Origin: an uncultured Clostridia bacterium
Lineage (GTDB): Bacteria > Bacillota > Clostridia > Christensenellales > Borkfalkiaceae
Assembly: GCA_944340905.1 (NCBI GenBank)
Contig: CALVLT010000001.1
Location: 56,617 to 120,616, forward strand
DNA: 64,000 nucleotides
Reading direction: 5' to 3'
Shown here: in pieces, positions 26,401 to 34,490 of the stretch
Layout of the letters: the number at the start of each line of letters is the position of its first letter
Numbering within the stretch: the first letter of the stretch is position 1
Notes under the pieces: model-generated
Databases searched by the model: none
What the model was told of the DNA's origin: nothing
The model's input: only the letters and a program-made list of their open reading frames with translations
Translations under genes and position numbers: made by a program

Positions 26401-28292
26401 GCGGCGAACGTGTACTTGAGACGTCCGGAGCCAATCGTGCTGAATCCGTCGAGTTCCAGCGTCCAGGTCCCCTCGTCCGTGGTGATGGTGTAATCGCCGC
26501 GCAGCCCGTCATCGACCTCGTAAACCATATAGCTGGTTCCCGTAGACGTGTCGCTTACCGACCTGGGGCACACGATCAGTTCCTGCTCCCCGAAGGTCAG
26601 GATAAAATACACATAGGTCTCATCGATTCCGAGAACGATTTCGTATGTGCCGTATATCGGGTTCGACGACATATCCTGAACATACGTTACGCTGCCATAG
26701 CCGTCCAGAATGAGAGCGGGGAAAGAAAGATTCCCGTTCAGGTAATAATAGTAAGTTCCGCCCGCGCCGTCGCTTATCAGGAACACGTCCTGCGCCTCGC
26801 CCACGTCCGGCGTGTAGGTGCCAAGCTGGAAATGGAAGGTACGAACGGGGTCTCCATCCGCATCTACCGCCTCGGACGTAAACAGATAGTCGCTGCCTGC
26901 GGAAACATAGGTGCCCGGAGTTCCCTCCGTATCGTCGCTGTTCGCATAATAGGTGGCGCCGTCCACGCCGTCGAGCACAAGGCACTCGCCCGTCGTGACA
27001 GGCGCTTCGTCCCCTTCCCAATCGTAGCGCGTATAACCGATCTGAGATTCCACATCGCTGTAGAAATAGGTGAACGTTGTGCCGTCCGCCGAGACGCGCC
27101 CGCGGGGAAGATCGTTATCTTCGTAGCTATTGCCGAACCAGAAAGTGCGCTGGGTGGCGTCGTAGTAGCCCGTCTTATCCTCAAGCCCCTGCCGCTCCAG
27201 AAGAATGGTGTTCGGCTCTTCCTGCAGCACATACAGCAAGTCGGATCCGCCGTTATAGTCGGCAATGCTGCGGTTCCACACCGCATACAGAATGACGTAA
27301 TCGGCATTTGTGTTGAACTTGGCCGATTTCCCGTTGGTATATTCGACCGCACCGCCCTGACTGAGCGCCCAGCCCGCGAAACGGTAACTTGCATCTTCGG
27401 AAGTCAGCGAATAGGCGTTGGGCGAAAGCGTACCCTCCATGCCGTAATAGAAGGTGCTGTTTGCCATTTCGCCGTTGACGGTTGCGCCGTCCGGCTCCGC
27501 CGAAATGTAATAGACCGTGATGGACTGAATGTCAAAATATGCCTTGTAGACATTCTGCGCGCTGTCGGCGCCCAACGTGATGGCCTCCGAGCGCGTTTCG
27601 TTCAGGCGATACCCCGTAACGGCACTGCCGAGCGAATCGGCAAGATCGACCACCGATCCGACAAGGCCGCTCCCGCCCTCGATAGCCGCATCCTGCGAGA
27701 GCGAATACTCCTCCCCGCCGGGTTCGGTCTGCAGGTACACTTCCACCGTATAGGGCACGGTGTAACGGGCGTTGAGCGTAAGCCCTGCGGCGGGCATCGT
27801 AAGCGCAGCGCCGAGAATGGTGTTGCCCACATACCAGCCGGCAAAAGTCAGGCCGCTCGCGGGCGTGGGAGCGATGTCCGACACAAAATCCAGCACGCTC
27901 TCGCCGACGGAAAGTTCATAGGTCGTCTGGCCGAGCGTGCCGTATTCCCCCGCGTCGAGCGTGAGCGTCGCCGTTGCGGTCTCGGCAAATTTTGCGTAAT
28001 AGGTGATATTTTCCGCGGGCATTGTAGAAGGGATCTCCACCGCCTCGCCCGAGAAATCGGCACTCGTGTACCAGCCTTCAAATGCCGCACCGTCATCGCG
28101 CACGGGATCTTCGGGCGGCGTGATCTCCGCCCCCGCCTCCGCCGTGATGGGTGCAATTTCCGCCGCACCGTTCGTGACAAACGTCAGCGTATACGTGGCG
28201 GGCGCACATGCCGCTGCCGCAAGGGAAATCAGCAGCAACAGCAGCATACCCAGAGCGGCAAACCATGTTTTGCGAGCAGGATTCTTCATCAT
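23457..28292 (-). CDS. Giant cell-surface lipoprotein with InlB-type and BspA-type repeats
   Basis: A 1611-residue exported protein. A hydrophobic signal (about residues 10-28) ends in LAAAAC, a plausible lipobox. Near the N-terminus are two or three InlB/Listeria-Bacteroides-type modules (for example FEGWYTSADFSGEAVEIP and FAGWYVGN). The long centre holds many beta-rich repeats of roughly 70-110 residues with motifs such as LDGYGAATL and GTYE. Near the C-terminus is a BspA-type leucine-rich region (TIGAYAFANCTALTSV and relatives), then an acidic tail. There is no sortase motif. Probably an adhesin or glycan-binding surface protein. An AAGGAGA site precedes the tandem ATGs. Flanked by two copies of a dispersed repeat. 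Confidence 0.85.
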   Translation of the reverse strand: MMKNPARKTWFAALGMLLLLLISLAAAACAPATYTLTFVTNGAAEIAPITAEAGAEITPPEDPVRDDGAAFEGWYTSADFSGEAVEIPSTMPAENITYYAKFAETATATLTLDAGEYGTLGQTTYELSVGESVLDFVSDIAPTPASGLTFAGWYVGNTILGAALTMPAAGLTLNARYTVPYTVEVYLQTEPGGEEYSLSQDAAIEGGSGLVGSVVDLADSLGSAVTGYRLNETRSEAITLGADSAQNVYKAYFDIQSITVYYISAEPDGATVNGEMANSTFYYGMEGTLSPNAYSLTSEDASYRFAGWALSQGGAVEYTNGKSAKFNTNADYVILYAVWNRSIADYNGGSDLLYVLQEEPNTILLERQGLEDKTGYYDATQRTFWFGNSYEDNDLPRGRVSADGTTFTYFYSDVESQIGYTRYDWEGDEAPVTTGECLVLDGVDGATYYANSDDTEGTPGTYVSAGSDYLFTSEAVDADGDPVRTFHFQLGTYTPDVGEAQDVFLISDGAGGTYYYYLNGNLSFPALILDGYGSVTYVQDMSSNPIYGTYEIVLGIDETYVYFILTFGEQELIVCPRSVSDTSTGTSYMVYEVDDGLRGDYTITTDEGTWTLELDGFSTIGSGRLKYTFAATRSETATDSGTVAYSYLASYTDDGVDYAGFVFATGTSVNPIYHFVLCDLTADTAKFVNDEIGTYTEYNSTSGLYTQLLLNGKGGAVLSVMLTDGTYLPALKGTYTAIDADNRYYRFALDSYVGGDTLEDVRTLLEEAYGSFNAWIGTINETAVYIISDGLNGKTFDFTIGEGETRIEYSLSPDGMWTAELVQQSGSAGTSDVNYIVMEGYSDGTHDYDFLLFEIGDVTYALRIDRNNMAGPTIQVADTDIFDSTSDYVNLSVSFDYATEYVYYDMFDASGLEGGFATVGEQLRIFPDGHAIIQAEADGALKIIAEGTITTSGIDDVYGRKLLTFTVSEGGTGYDTDYQNFSFCYLYGVDSSYNVLGYFLAYTRDYANKTVTIGTETFTLTGYGVAQNGTKYFYSVSQDESGRWWITIFEGNSSSMITARLAEDWNPGDTTWTIEPLGDEAGTYATYVDETTIYELDLDGYGAATLYSYNTGTGELSAVATGTYEHVTEGDYYLVTWSDWADASFVRFVVDDEGYFYMYVNAEEETYTFADGSTLVHDAYDRVLYTAGGLTQDAAYSVQEVGGARYLTFYLYVTDEEGTQQLQRQGVYRIDADNKLTAVTQDIVGTYGLFENGSVTNGSLVLNGFGGATYTPADGSAVTGTVVLADTSTTDAHVEYIFTQSDSDSPLTFRFILTQVSAGNTTVNTFVIYDEKNDYEIVQDDWSYLTVDGYMNATYVDYYGVVYSGNYAMYGDILYLYSSSVSLYLKISGTGTDRTFERYTEPYIVYENVLVGYQGNGGAVTIPEAVTSIADGVFMGRTDITSVDLNDVTTIGAYAFANCTALTSVTGGSVITIGAYAFAATALTSFTGDSVQTVGDYAFAYCYALASASFGTSLTTIGEGAFTIVEGGTAVAFSLTIAATGAPTLGADAFANRTELKVYVPSAAVDAYQAAEGWSDYMDSISAIAGTETGDGTDSGSVADPEPDDSTAAAA

Positions 28293-28412
28293 ACTCTTCT
28301 TTCTCTCCTTGGTATCTCAAAAATACCTTGCCCGCACCATTCCATGCGCCGCCAGCCTTGCAGCGGCTTATGCACAGAATACTGCGAGCTTAAAATCTGA
28401 TTGAACTCTATT

Positions 28413-28443
28413 AGTATACCAAATATACCCCCCGTCCTGTCAA
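28413..28443 (-). promoter_or_regulatory. Promoter of the giant lipoprotein gene
   Basis: Minus-strand TTGACA (28438-28443) and extended -10 TGGTATACT (hexamer 28413-28418), with a rather long 19-base spacer. The leader is about 115 bases. Confidence 0.6.
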
Positions 28444-28600
28444 GCGAATGAATGTGATAATATGCGATTTACAAAAATCAAATTTCGTGATAACGATTAT
28501 AAATATAACAAATATTTCTGTTTTATCGCATATTTATGTCATTTTTATGCTTTGCTTTCCCCCTCGTCTGCGCGCGCCCCCTCATCCCCTTGTCCGCCGA

Positions 28601-28796
28601 CCGTCATTCAGAACGAAGTGAAGAATCCCCTGCTACGTTGTCTTACGGGCATGCGAACGCGGTTTTGTGCTTTCTGCCCTTTGCGAGGGGATTCTTACTG
28701 CGGCTACGCCTTGTGCGCTGCTTCGTCAAAATACTTCCGCAAGCGGGTATCTTTCCTTGCATCGGGCGCTCCACTTCCTTCCGCTCGGAATGACGT
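28601..28796. repeat. Dispersed repeat copy 2, longer variant
   Basis: Starts CCGTCATTC and ends GGAATGACG, as copy 1 at 23297, with the first 50 bases nearly identical. About 70 extra bases sit in the middle. It lies upstream of the giant lipoprotein gene, so that gene is bracketed by the repeats. Confidence 0.7.
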
Positions 28797-28977
28797 TGAG
28801 CCACAACCCTCCCGCCTCGCAAGCCCGGCACCGTCTCACGCAAGTAGACCTTGCGCTTGGTCAGCAATTTTGCTTACATATGCAAAATTGCCAGCTCATG
28901 CGTGCGCGCACACCACACCGTGGTGCTGCGCATGACGCACGCATTCGCCCCTTGCACAGGGAGGGTATCCGCTCCGC
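28797..28977. other. Non-coding stretch with two strong hairpins
   Basis: No gene seen. One hairpin has a GCAATTTTGC stem (28864-28890). A second, larger one (about 28898-28953) has TGCGTGCG/CGCACGCA outer arms and an inner ACCAC/GTGGT stem. They follow the dispersed repeat and precede the 3' end of the yolD-like gene. They may terminate the yolD-like operon or belong to a longer repeat. Confidence 0.45.
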
Positions 28978-29364
28978 TCAGGAAAGATCGACGATGTTTT
29001 CCATCTCTATCACGCAGCCGTCCGCCATAACGATGCGGCGGAACACGCCGTCCACCCGCCTGATTTTCCCTGTGACGGTGTGGTAGCTCCCGCCCTGTTT
29101 GCGCGCATCCTCCACGAAATACACGATGCTCACTTCCCCGCCGTGTTCCATGACTTCGCGCAGCCGCTCGTCCAGCTCGGCAAGGCGGGATTCGTCCGCC
29201 TCCGCCCGTACGTCGGTCAGGCGGCCCGCCTCATCGATGACCTCCTCATATCCCGTGAGCGCGGCAAAGGGCGCGAACTGCGCCGCACGGTCGGAGACCG
29301 ACATGTGCGGGTGCACGCTCGAAACATGGTGCGGCATATGCAGGATATCGTCATATTTGCTCAT
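28978..29364 (-). CDS. YolD-like protein
   Basis: YolD-family proteins commonly sit beside Y-family polymerases in Firmicutes and mobile elements. The 128-residue protein begins MSKYDDILHMPHHVS and contains SDRAAQFAPFAALTGYEE, the family's most conserved stretch, plus a C-terminal beta region with KIRRVDGVFRRIVM. The ATG overlaps the polymerase stop by four bases. The molecular role is unclear; a regulatory or accessory part in translesion synthesis is inferred from the association. Confidence 0.8.
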   Translation of the reverse strand: MSKYDDILHMPHHVSSVHPHMSVSDRAAQFAPFAALTGYEEVIDEAGRLTDVRAEADESRLAELDERLREVMEHGGEVSIVYFVEDARKQGGSYHTVTGKIRRVDGVFRRIVMADGCVIEMENIVDLS

Positions 29365-30854
29365 GCCTTGTGCCCTCCGATGGTCTCGTTGCGCTCCTTC
29401 GCCGTTGCCCCCTCTTCAAAGTTCAGTCCCTTGAGAATGGCGTTTTTCCCGTACTTGCCCTTGATGGCGAGCACGGCCTGCTGGCGCCGTTTTTCCCGCT
29501 CCAGCGCCTCGTCCTCGGCCTGCCTTTGCGCCTCGAGCGCTCTCTGATCGGTAAACAGGTCCAACTGCTCGGGCGCCGCCTTTGCCCCCTCCCCCTCCGC
29601 GACGACGCGGGCGGCAGTGAGATAGATGCGCCGCACAAGCAGTTTGCTATCCACAATGCGCGCAAAGAGCGTATCCGCCGCGTGCGAAATATACTTTTCG
29701 GAGGACGTATACCGCTCCAGGTTCTGCGTTCCGTGCGCATGTTTGGGCATTCTGCGCCCGTAGCGGTCGGTGGTATATTCCCCGTCATAGTCCTTGTTCT
29801 CCACGTCATAGCCCACCGTCATCACGATCTGATCGGTGACAAGGCGCTTTGCAACGAGTTCGAGCGCAAGCCCCTGCGCCATCTCCTGCACGACGAGCCT
29901 TGCCTTGTCGAAGGAATAGGGACATTGCAGCACCTGCCCCGCGCCGATGCTGTTGGAACGCGGCCGGTACGCCTTGATATCCGCGATCGTACACGGTTCC
30001 CAGCCCCATGCGTGGTCGATCAGAAGTTCCGCGTTCACCCCGAAGAGGCGGTAGAGCAGATCCTCGTTGTAGTACTCCCCCGCCTTTCCCAGCGAACAGC
30101 GGGCAATATCCCCCATCGTATACAGGCCGACCGCCGCCAGCTTGTCCGCATACCCCTTGCCGACCCGCCAGAAATCGGTGATGGGACGGTGCTCCCAGAG
30201 CGTTTTGCGGTAGCCGATCTCGTCGAGTTCGGCAATGCGCGCGCCGTTTTCGTCGGGCGGGCTGTGCTTGGCGCCGATGTCCATTGCCACCTTGCACAGG
30301 TACAGGTTGGTTCCGATGCCCGCCGTTGCCGTGATGCCCGTCTGCGCGTAGATGTCCCCCATGATCGTCCCGGCGAATTCGCGCGCCGTCATTCCCGCCG
30401 TCTGAAGATATGCCGTCGCATCGATGAATACCTCGTCGATGGAATAGACGTGGATATCCTCGGGTGCGACATACTTCAGATAAATTTCATAAATTTTTGC
30501 GCTGTAGCGCATGTAATATGCCATGCGCGGCGGCGCGACGATATATCCGAGCGCCAGGGAAGGATCGCTTTTCAATTCGGTATCGCTGTAGGAACTTCCC
30601 GAAAACACGTGCCCCGGAGCGCTGCGCCTGCGCTCGCGGTTGACCTGCTGCGTTCGTTGGATGACCTCGAACAGCCTTGCCCTGCCCGGAATGCCGTATG
30701 CCTTCAGCGACGGCGATACGGCGAGACAGATAGTCTTTTCCGTGCGCCGCGCATCTGCCACGACGAGATTGGTGGTCAGAGCATCCAGCCCCCGCGCAAC
30801 GCACTCCACGGAGGCATAGAATGATTTGAGATCGATCGCAATGTACTGTTTCAT
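29361..30854 (-). CDS. Y-family translesion DNA polymerase (UvrX/ImpB-like)
   Basis: Error-prone polymerase. The 497-residue protein shows the N-terminal catalytic Asp in IAIDLKSFYASVE, the second acidic motif VYSIDEVFID, the helix-hairpin-helix segment near VGKGYADKLAAVGLYTMGDIA and a C-terminal little-finger region. A charged C-terminal tail contains QLDLFTD, a candidate beta-clamp-binding motif. ATG at 30854 has GGAGG five bases upstream, preferred to an in-frame ATG slightly upstream. Coupled to the yolD-like gene. Its promoter has an upstream LexA-like palindrome shared with divergent rarA. Confidence 0.88.
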   Translation of the reverse strand: MKQYIAIDLKSFYASVECVARGLDALTTNLVVADARRTEKTICLAVSPSLKAYGIPGRARLFEVIQRTQQVNRERRRSAPGHVFSGSSYSDTELKSDPSLALGYIVAPPRMAYYMRYSAKIYEIYLKYVAPEDIHVYSIDEVFIDATAYLQTAGMTAREFAGTIMGDIYAQTGITATAGIGTNLYLCKVAMDIGAKHSPPDENGARIAELDEIGYRKTLWEHRPITDFWRVGKGYADKLAAVGLYTMGDIARCSLGKAGEYYNEDLLYRLFGVNAELLIDHAWGWEPCTIADIKAYRPRSNSIGAGQVLQCPYSFDKARLVVQEMAQGLALELVAKRLVTDQIVMTVGYDVENKDYDGEYTTDRYGRRMPKHAHGTQNLERYTSSEKYISHAADTLFARIVDSKLLVRRIYLTAARVVAEGEGAKAAPEQLDLFTDQRALEAQRQAEDEALEREKRRQQAVLAIKGKYGKNAILKGLNFEEGATAKERNETIGGHKA

Positions 30855-30871
30855 TCCGCCCTCCTGCACGC

Positions 30872-30900
30872 ATTATATCATATTTTGCGCGAAAGCACAA
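30872..30900 (-). promoter_or_regulatory. Promoter of the Y-family polymerase operon
   Basis: Minus-strand TTGTGC (30895-30900), 17-base spacer, perfect TATAAT (30872-30877). Confidence 0.65.
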
Positions 30901-30909
30901 GTCATATTC

Positions 30910-30923
30910 CAAACTTTTGTTTG
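30910..30923. promoter_or_regulatory. LexA-like palindrome between the polymerase and rarA
   Basis: CAAACTTTTGTTTG is a perfect palindrome with the CNAAC-N4-GTTTG spacing of the Gram-positive LexA box, differing at one position of one arm from CGAAC. It is 10 bases upstream of the polymerase -35 and 19 upstream of the rarA -35. Confidence 0.45.
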
Positions 30924-30941
30924 CAATTTATGCGTCATCGC

Positions 30942-30970
30942 TTGACTTGGGCGCGAAAAGTTTATATAAT
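30942..30970 (+). promoter_or_regulatory. Promoter of rarA
   Basis: TTGACT (30942-30947), 17-base spacer, perfect TATAAT (30965-30970). Confidence 0.8.
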
Positions 30971-31002
30971 GTTGAAAAATCAGGCGCAACGGGAGAACCA
31001 TC

Positions 31003-32346
31003 ATGCCGGAACAGGGAACATTGTTTGAAACGCCCGCCTCGCAGCCGCTGGCGGCGCGGCTGCGCCCGCGCACGCTGGAGGAATACTGCGGCCAGAAGCA
31101 CCTTCTGGGCGAGGGCAAGGTGCTGCGGCGGCTCATCGAAAGCGATCAGATCGGCTCCATGATCTTCTGGGGGCCGCCCGGCGTGGGAAAGACGACGCTC
31201 GCGCGCATCATCGCACACCGCACAAAGGCGACCTTCATCGACTTCTCCGCCGTAACGAGCGGCATCAAGGAGATCAAACAGGTGATGGAACAGGCGGAAA
31301 AGAACCGCAGGTTCGGCGGAAAGACCATTTTGTTCGTGGACGAGATCCACCGCTTCAACAAGGCGCAGCAGGACGCCTTTCTCCCCTTTGTGGAAAAGGG
31401 CAGCATCATTCTGATCGGCGCCACGACGGAAAACCCCTCCTTCGAGATCAACGGGGCGCTCCTGTCGCGCTGCAAGGTGTTCGTGCTGCATGCGCTCTCG
31501 GCGGACGAGCTGTGCGAACTTCTGCACCATGCCCTGAAGGACGAGCGCGGATTCGGCAATCAGCAGGTGGAAATTTCCGAAGAACTGCTCCGCGCCATTG
31601 CAAATTTCGCCAACGGCGACGCGCGCAGCGCGCTCTCCACCCTGGAAATGGCGGTGCTCAACGGCACGCCAGAGGGAGACAAGACGCTCGTCACCGCCGA
31701 AACCATCGAACAGATCACCTCGAAAAAGTCCCTTTTGTACGATAAGAAGGGAGAGGAGCACTATAACCTCATTTCGGCGCTGCACAAATCCATGCGCAAC
31801 TCCGACCCCGACGCCGCCGTCTACTGGCTGGCGCGCATGCTGGAGGCGGGCGAGGACCCCATCTACATTGCGCGGCGCGTCACGCGGTTCGCGAGCGAGG
31901 ACGTGGGGCTTGCCGACCCGCGCGCCCTCGAGTTGTGCGTGGCGGCATTCGAGGCGTGCCGCCTGATCGGCATGCCCGAGTGCAGCGTACACCTGACGCA
32001 GGCGGTCGTATATCTGTCGCTGACGCCCAAGTCGAACGCCCTTTACGTCGCCTATGAGCGCGCGAAGAAGGACGCACTCACCATGCTTGCCGAGCCTGTC
32101 CCCCTCGTCATCCGCAACGCTCCCACGCGGCTCATGAAGGAACTGGAGTACGGCAAGGGATACCAGTACGCGCACGACAGCGCCGACAAACTGACCGATA
32201 TGCAGTGCCTGCCCGACAGCCTGGAGGGCAGAACGTACTATTCCCCCACCGAGGAGGGCCTGGAGGGACGGTTCAAGGCGCGCCTTGAGGAGATCAAGGC
32301 ATGGAAAAAGGCGCACAGGCGGAACGGCCCTTCCCCCAAATCTTAA
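31003..32346 (+). CDS. rarA: Replication-associated recombination protein RarA (MgsA)
   Basis: AAA+ ATPase acting at stalled replication forks. The 447-residue protein is full length. Seen are LAARLRPRTLEEYCGQKHLLG, Walker A GPPGVGKTTLA, Walker B ILFVDEIHRFNK, sensor 1 GATTENPSFEIN, arginine-finger region LLSRCKVF, and the C-terminal tetramerisation region. GGGAG precedes the ATG. Divergent from the Y-family polymerase, giving a small DNA-damage neighbourhood. Confidence 0.95.
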   Translation: MPEQGTLFETPASQPLAARLRPRTLEEYCGQKHLLGEGKVLRRLIESDQIGSMIFWGPPGVGKTTLARIIAHRTKATFIDFSAVTSGIKEIKQVMEQAEKNRRFGGKTILFVDEIHRFNKAQQDAFLPFVEKGSIILIGATTENPSFEINGALLSRCKVFVLHALSADELCELLHHALKDERGFGNQQVEISEELLRAIANFANGDARSALSTLEMAVLNGTPEGDKTLVTAETIEQITSKKSLLYDKKGEEHYNLISALHKSMRNSDPDAAVYWLARMLEAGEDPIYIARRVTRFASEDVGLADPRALELCVAAFEACRLIGMPECSVHLTQAVVYLSLTPKSNALYVAYERAKKDALTMLAEPVPLVIRNAPTRLMKELEYGKGYQYAHDSADKLTDMQCLPDSLEGRTYYSPTEEGLEGRFKARLEEIKAWKKAHRRNGPSPKS

Positions 32347-32348
32347 AT

Positions 32349-32393
32349 CAAAAACAGGCGGCTCTCACGGAACAGGAGCCGCCTGTTTTTATT
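32349..32393. terminator. Bidirectional terminator between rarA and the YitT gene
   Basis: An 11-bp stem ACAGGCGGCTC/GAGCCGCCTGT is flanked by an A-run on the left and a T-run on the right, so it can stop transcription from both convergent genes. Confidence 0.9.
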
Positions 32394-32401
32394 TCGTCCG
32401 A

Positions 32402-33307
32402 TCACTTGAGGAATTTGCCGTATACTTCGGAAACGGGCGCAAAAGATGCAAACGTATCGGGATATTTGTGCAAAATGCGCTGCACCTCCCCCACCTGACG
32501 CTTGCGGATGACGCACACCAGCACCGACTTGTTGTGATGGGAATACATGCCCGTGGCGTTGAGTTCCGTCACGCCGTGGTGCAGACGCTGCATGATCTCC
32601 TCCGCGATCTCGTCGGGGTGATCGGTGATGATCTCAAAGCGGAACGCCGTCTTGAATCCGCGCAGGATCGCATCGCTCGTTTCGCTCGTCACGAACAGGG
32701 AGACGAGCGCGAGCAGGACGGGATCGAGCTTTTCTGCAAACGGTGCGCCCTGATGGTAGACAAAGAAGGAGGCAAGCACCACGCAGGCATCGAATGCGGA
32801 CGTCATGGCGCTCACGCTGAGATTGCGGTACTTTTTGTTGACGAGCGAGGCGAGCACGGTAGTCCCCCCGCTCGTTCCGCAGGACTTGATGGTGACGGCG
32901 AGCGCAATCCCCAGGAACACGCCGCCCGCGATCGCCGCAAGAATGGCGTTGTGCTCGGGCGCATAGCGCAGTTGCTCCATACCGGGGATATAGTCGAACA
33001 CGATGAGCAGCCCCGACGAAAAGAGCATGGACAGGGTGGAGACGACCGCCCCGAATTTCCCGATCAGGAAAAAGGAGACAAAGAAGAGCGGCACATTGAG
33101 CATGATCAGGAAATACCCCGAGTTCCACCCGATGAGCGCTTCCAGAAGGACCGCGATGCCGTTGATGCCGCCCGGCGCAAACTCGTTGGGCGTGGTGAAC
33201 ATGTAGATGGCGAGCGCGCGGACGATTCCGGACAGCAAAACCGAAACGAATGCAGACAATGCGACGCGAAGTTTCAGCCGCGCCTTTTCATTGGTCTTGA
33301 CGCACAT
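32402..33307 (-). CDS. YitT-family membrane protein (DUF2179)
   Basis: A 301-residue integral membrane protein with about five or six transmembrane segments in the first two thirds, including the conserved PGGINGIAVLLE and GTSGGTTVLASL segments. A cytoplasmic DUF2179 domain follows from about residue 220 (FEIITDHPDEIAEEI and later GMYSHHNKSVLVCVIRKRQ). The family is common in Firmicutes; its substrate is unknown. GAGGAAA precedes the ATG. A promoter with TTGCAA (33377-33382), 17 bases and TAGGAT (33354-33359) is plausible. Confidence 0.85.
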   Translation of the reverse strand: MCVKTNEKARLKLRVALSAFVSVLLSGIVRALAIYMFTTPNEFAPGGINGIAVLLEALIGWNSGYFLIMLNVPLFFVSFFLIGKFGAVVSTLSMLFSSGLLIVFDYIPGMEQLRYAPEHNAILAAIAGGVFLGIALAVTIKSCGTSGGTTVLASLVNKKYRNLSVSAMTSAFDACVVLASFFVYHQGAPFAEKLDPVLLALVSLFVTSETSDAILRGFKTAFRFEIITDHPDEIAEEIMQRLHHGVTELNATGMYSHHNKSVLVCVIRKRQVGEVQRILHKYPDTFASFAPVSEVYGKFLK

Positions 33308-33403
33308 AAAATTTCCTCAGATTCTCCAAGAGACACAGATGTGCCCATGCAATATCCTATCACAAATCGCCGCATTTTGCAATACTCCCTGGCAAAAAAG
33401 TAC

Positions 33404-33435
33404 AAAAAAAGACCTGCCGCACGGGCAGGCCTTTT
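33404..33435 (-). terminator. Rho-independent terminator of the small membrane-protein gene
   Basis: CCTGCC/GGGCAGG-type stem followed by TTTTTTT in the minus direction, ten bases beyond the stop at 33446. Confidence 0.8.
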
Positions 33436-33445
33436 GGCTTTTCGT

Positions 33446-33775
33446 TCAGGACGGGATCAACCCGATAAGATAATCGCTGACCTCAGGGAAGAACATCATA
33501 ATAACGCACACTGCAATAACAACCAAGAAAAGCAGGAAGAAAATGATATTGCGCTTGACCATTGCCTCCAGGCCTACAACCGCAACAAGCAACAGCGTGC
33601 CGTAGCCGCGAATTCCTTCCAACACATATTTGAATGTTTCTGCATTTGCAAGAAAATCCAATTTAGCGTCAAGCAGCAAAATTGCAAATACCAAGACAAG
33701 TATCACCGCAAGAATCTCGCCGATGATGTCGAACACCTTTTCCATTGCCTGTTTCCAGCCGGAATTCTTACCCAT
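33446..33775 (-). CDS. Small membrane protein, unknown
   Basis: 109 residues with three predicted transmembrane helices (about 17-36, 56-73 and 76-100) and a short soluble N-terminus. No family recognised. It is a single-gene unit: a perfect-consensus promoter in front, GGAGGTG ribosome site, and its own terminator. These signals argue that it is genuinely and perhaps strongly expressed. Confidence 0.6.
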   Translation of the reverse strand: MGKNSGWKQAMEKVFDIIGEILAVILVLVFAILLLDAKLDFLANAETFKYVLEGIRGYGTLLLVAVVGLEAMVKRNIIFFLLFLVVIAVCVIMMFFPEVSDYLIGLIPS

Positions 33776-33801
33776 TTTTTCACCTCCGATAATGTATCTC
33801 T

Positions 33802-33830
33802 ATTATACCCTGTCGCAGCGCAGTTGTCAA
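33802..33830 (-). promoter_or_regulatory. Perfect consensus sigma-A promoter of the small membrane-protein gene
   Basis: Minus-strand TTGACA (33825-33830), 17-base spacer, TATAAT (33802-33807). Confidence 0.85.
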
Positions 33831-33855
33831 GCATAGAATGAATATTTTTCGGTGC

Positions 33856-34458
33856 CTATTGATCTTCGGAAGAATCCTTGGCCGAAGGCATTGCGGGGCA
33901 GAAGTTCAGCGTCTCCTCCAGCCAGAATCCGCCGCGAAGAAGAAAGATCAGCTCGTCGGCGCAGAACACGAGCAGAACCGCCCCCGCCGTGACGAGCGCG
34001 GCGTTCACCGAGGGAAAAACGGCTGTAAAATTGTTGACGAACAGCAAAATTCCGCTCACCGCATACCCCGCCGCAAGCACAAAGCGAACGGCGGCGAGCG
34101 CCCTTCTGTCCCGCAGGGCGATGCCTTCAAACACCTCCGAGACCGCCGCGAGCACGAGGCAGACCCCCAGCCCCAGCGCAAGGACGCTGCGGGAAAAGTT
34201 CGTGCACGTGATGAGCGCCCACAGCCCCACCGACACCTGCACGACGCCCGTGAGCATGCGCGCGGCATGGATGGGCTGTCCGACAAAGAAAGCGACGGCA
34301 CACACAAGCCCCGCACAGAGCAGGAGCGCCCCCTCCGCCGCGGCAAATGCCGTGCGCGGCATTGCCGATTGCACAAAGAGAAGGATGCATGCGACCGCCG
34401 TCAGCGCCATGGAGCTGACGGCGCCCCAACGGAATGTTCTTTTCGTTTCCTGTTTCAT
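33856..34458 (-). CDS. DUF308/HdeD-like membrane protein
   Basis: A 200-residue protein of about six transmembrane helices arranged as two similar three-helix halves, as in DUF308/HdeD-type proteins, with short loops and an acidic C-terminal tail. No catalytic residues are apparent. It begins 32 bases after the DRE-TIM enzyme gene on the same strand and is likely co-transcribed with it. AGGTG precedes the ATG. Confidence 0.6.
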   Translation of the reverse strand: MKQETKRTFRWGAVSSMALTAVACILLFVQSAMPRTAFAAAEGALLLCAGLVCAVAFFVGQPIHAARMLTGVVQVSVGLWALITCTNFSRSVLALGLGVCLVLAAVSEVFEGIALRDRRALAAVRFVLAAGYAVSGILLFVNNFTAVFPSVNAALVTAGAVLLVFCADELIFLLRGGFWLEETLNFCPAMPSAKDSSEDQ

Positions 34459-34490
34459 AAGTCACCTTATCCCCGCACTTTTCCGCATGT

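Noticed and set aside
25755-28400. Plus-strand open frame of 881 codons opposite the giant lipoprotein
   Set aside because: Codon-shadow of the minus-strand gene, which has a lipobox, repeats, promoter and ribosome site.
28601-28960. Possible CRISPR-like array (repeat plus hairpins)
   Set aside because: Only two dispersed repeat copies 5 kb apart in the window, no regular spacers and no cas genes.
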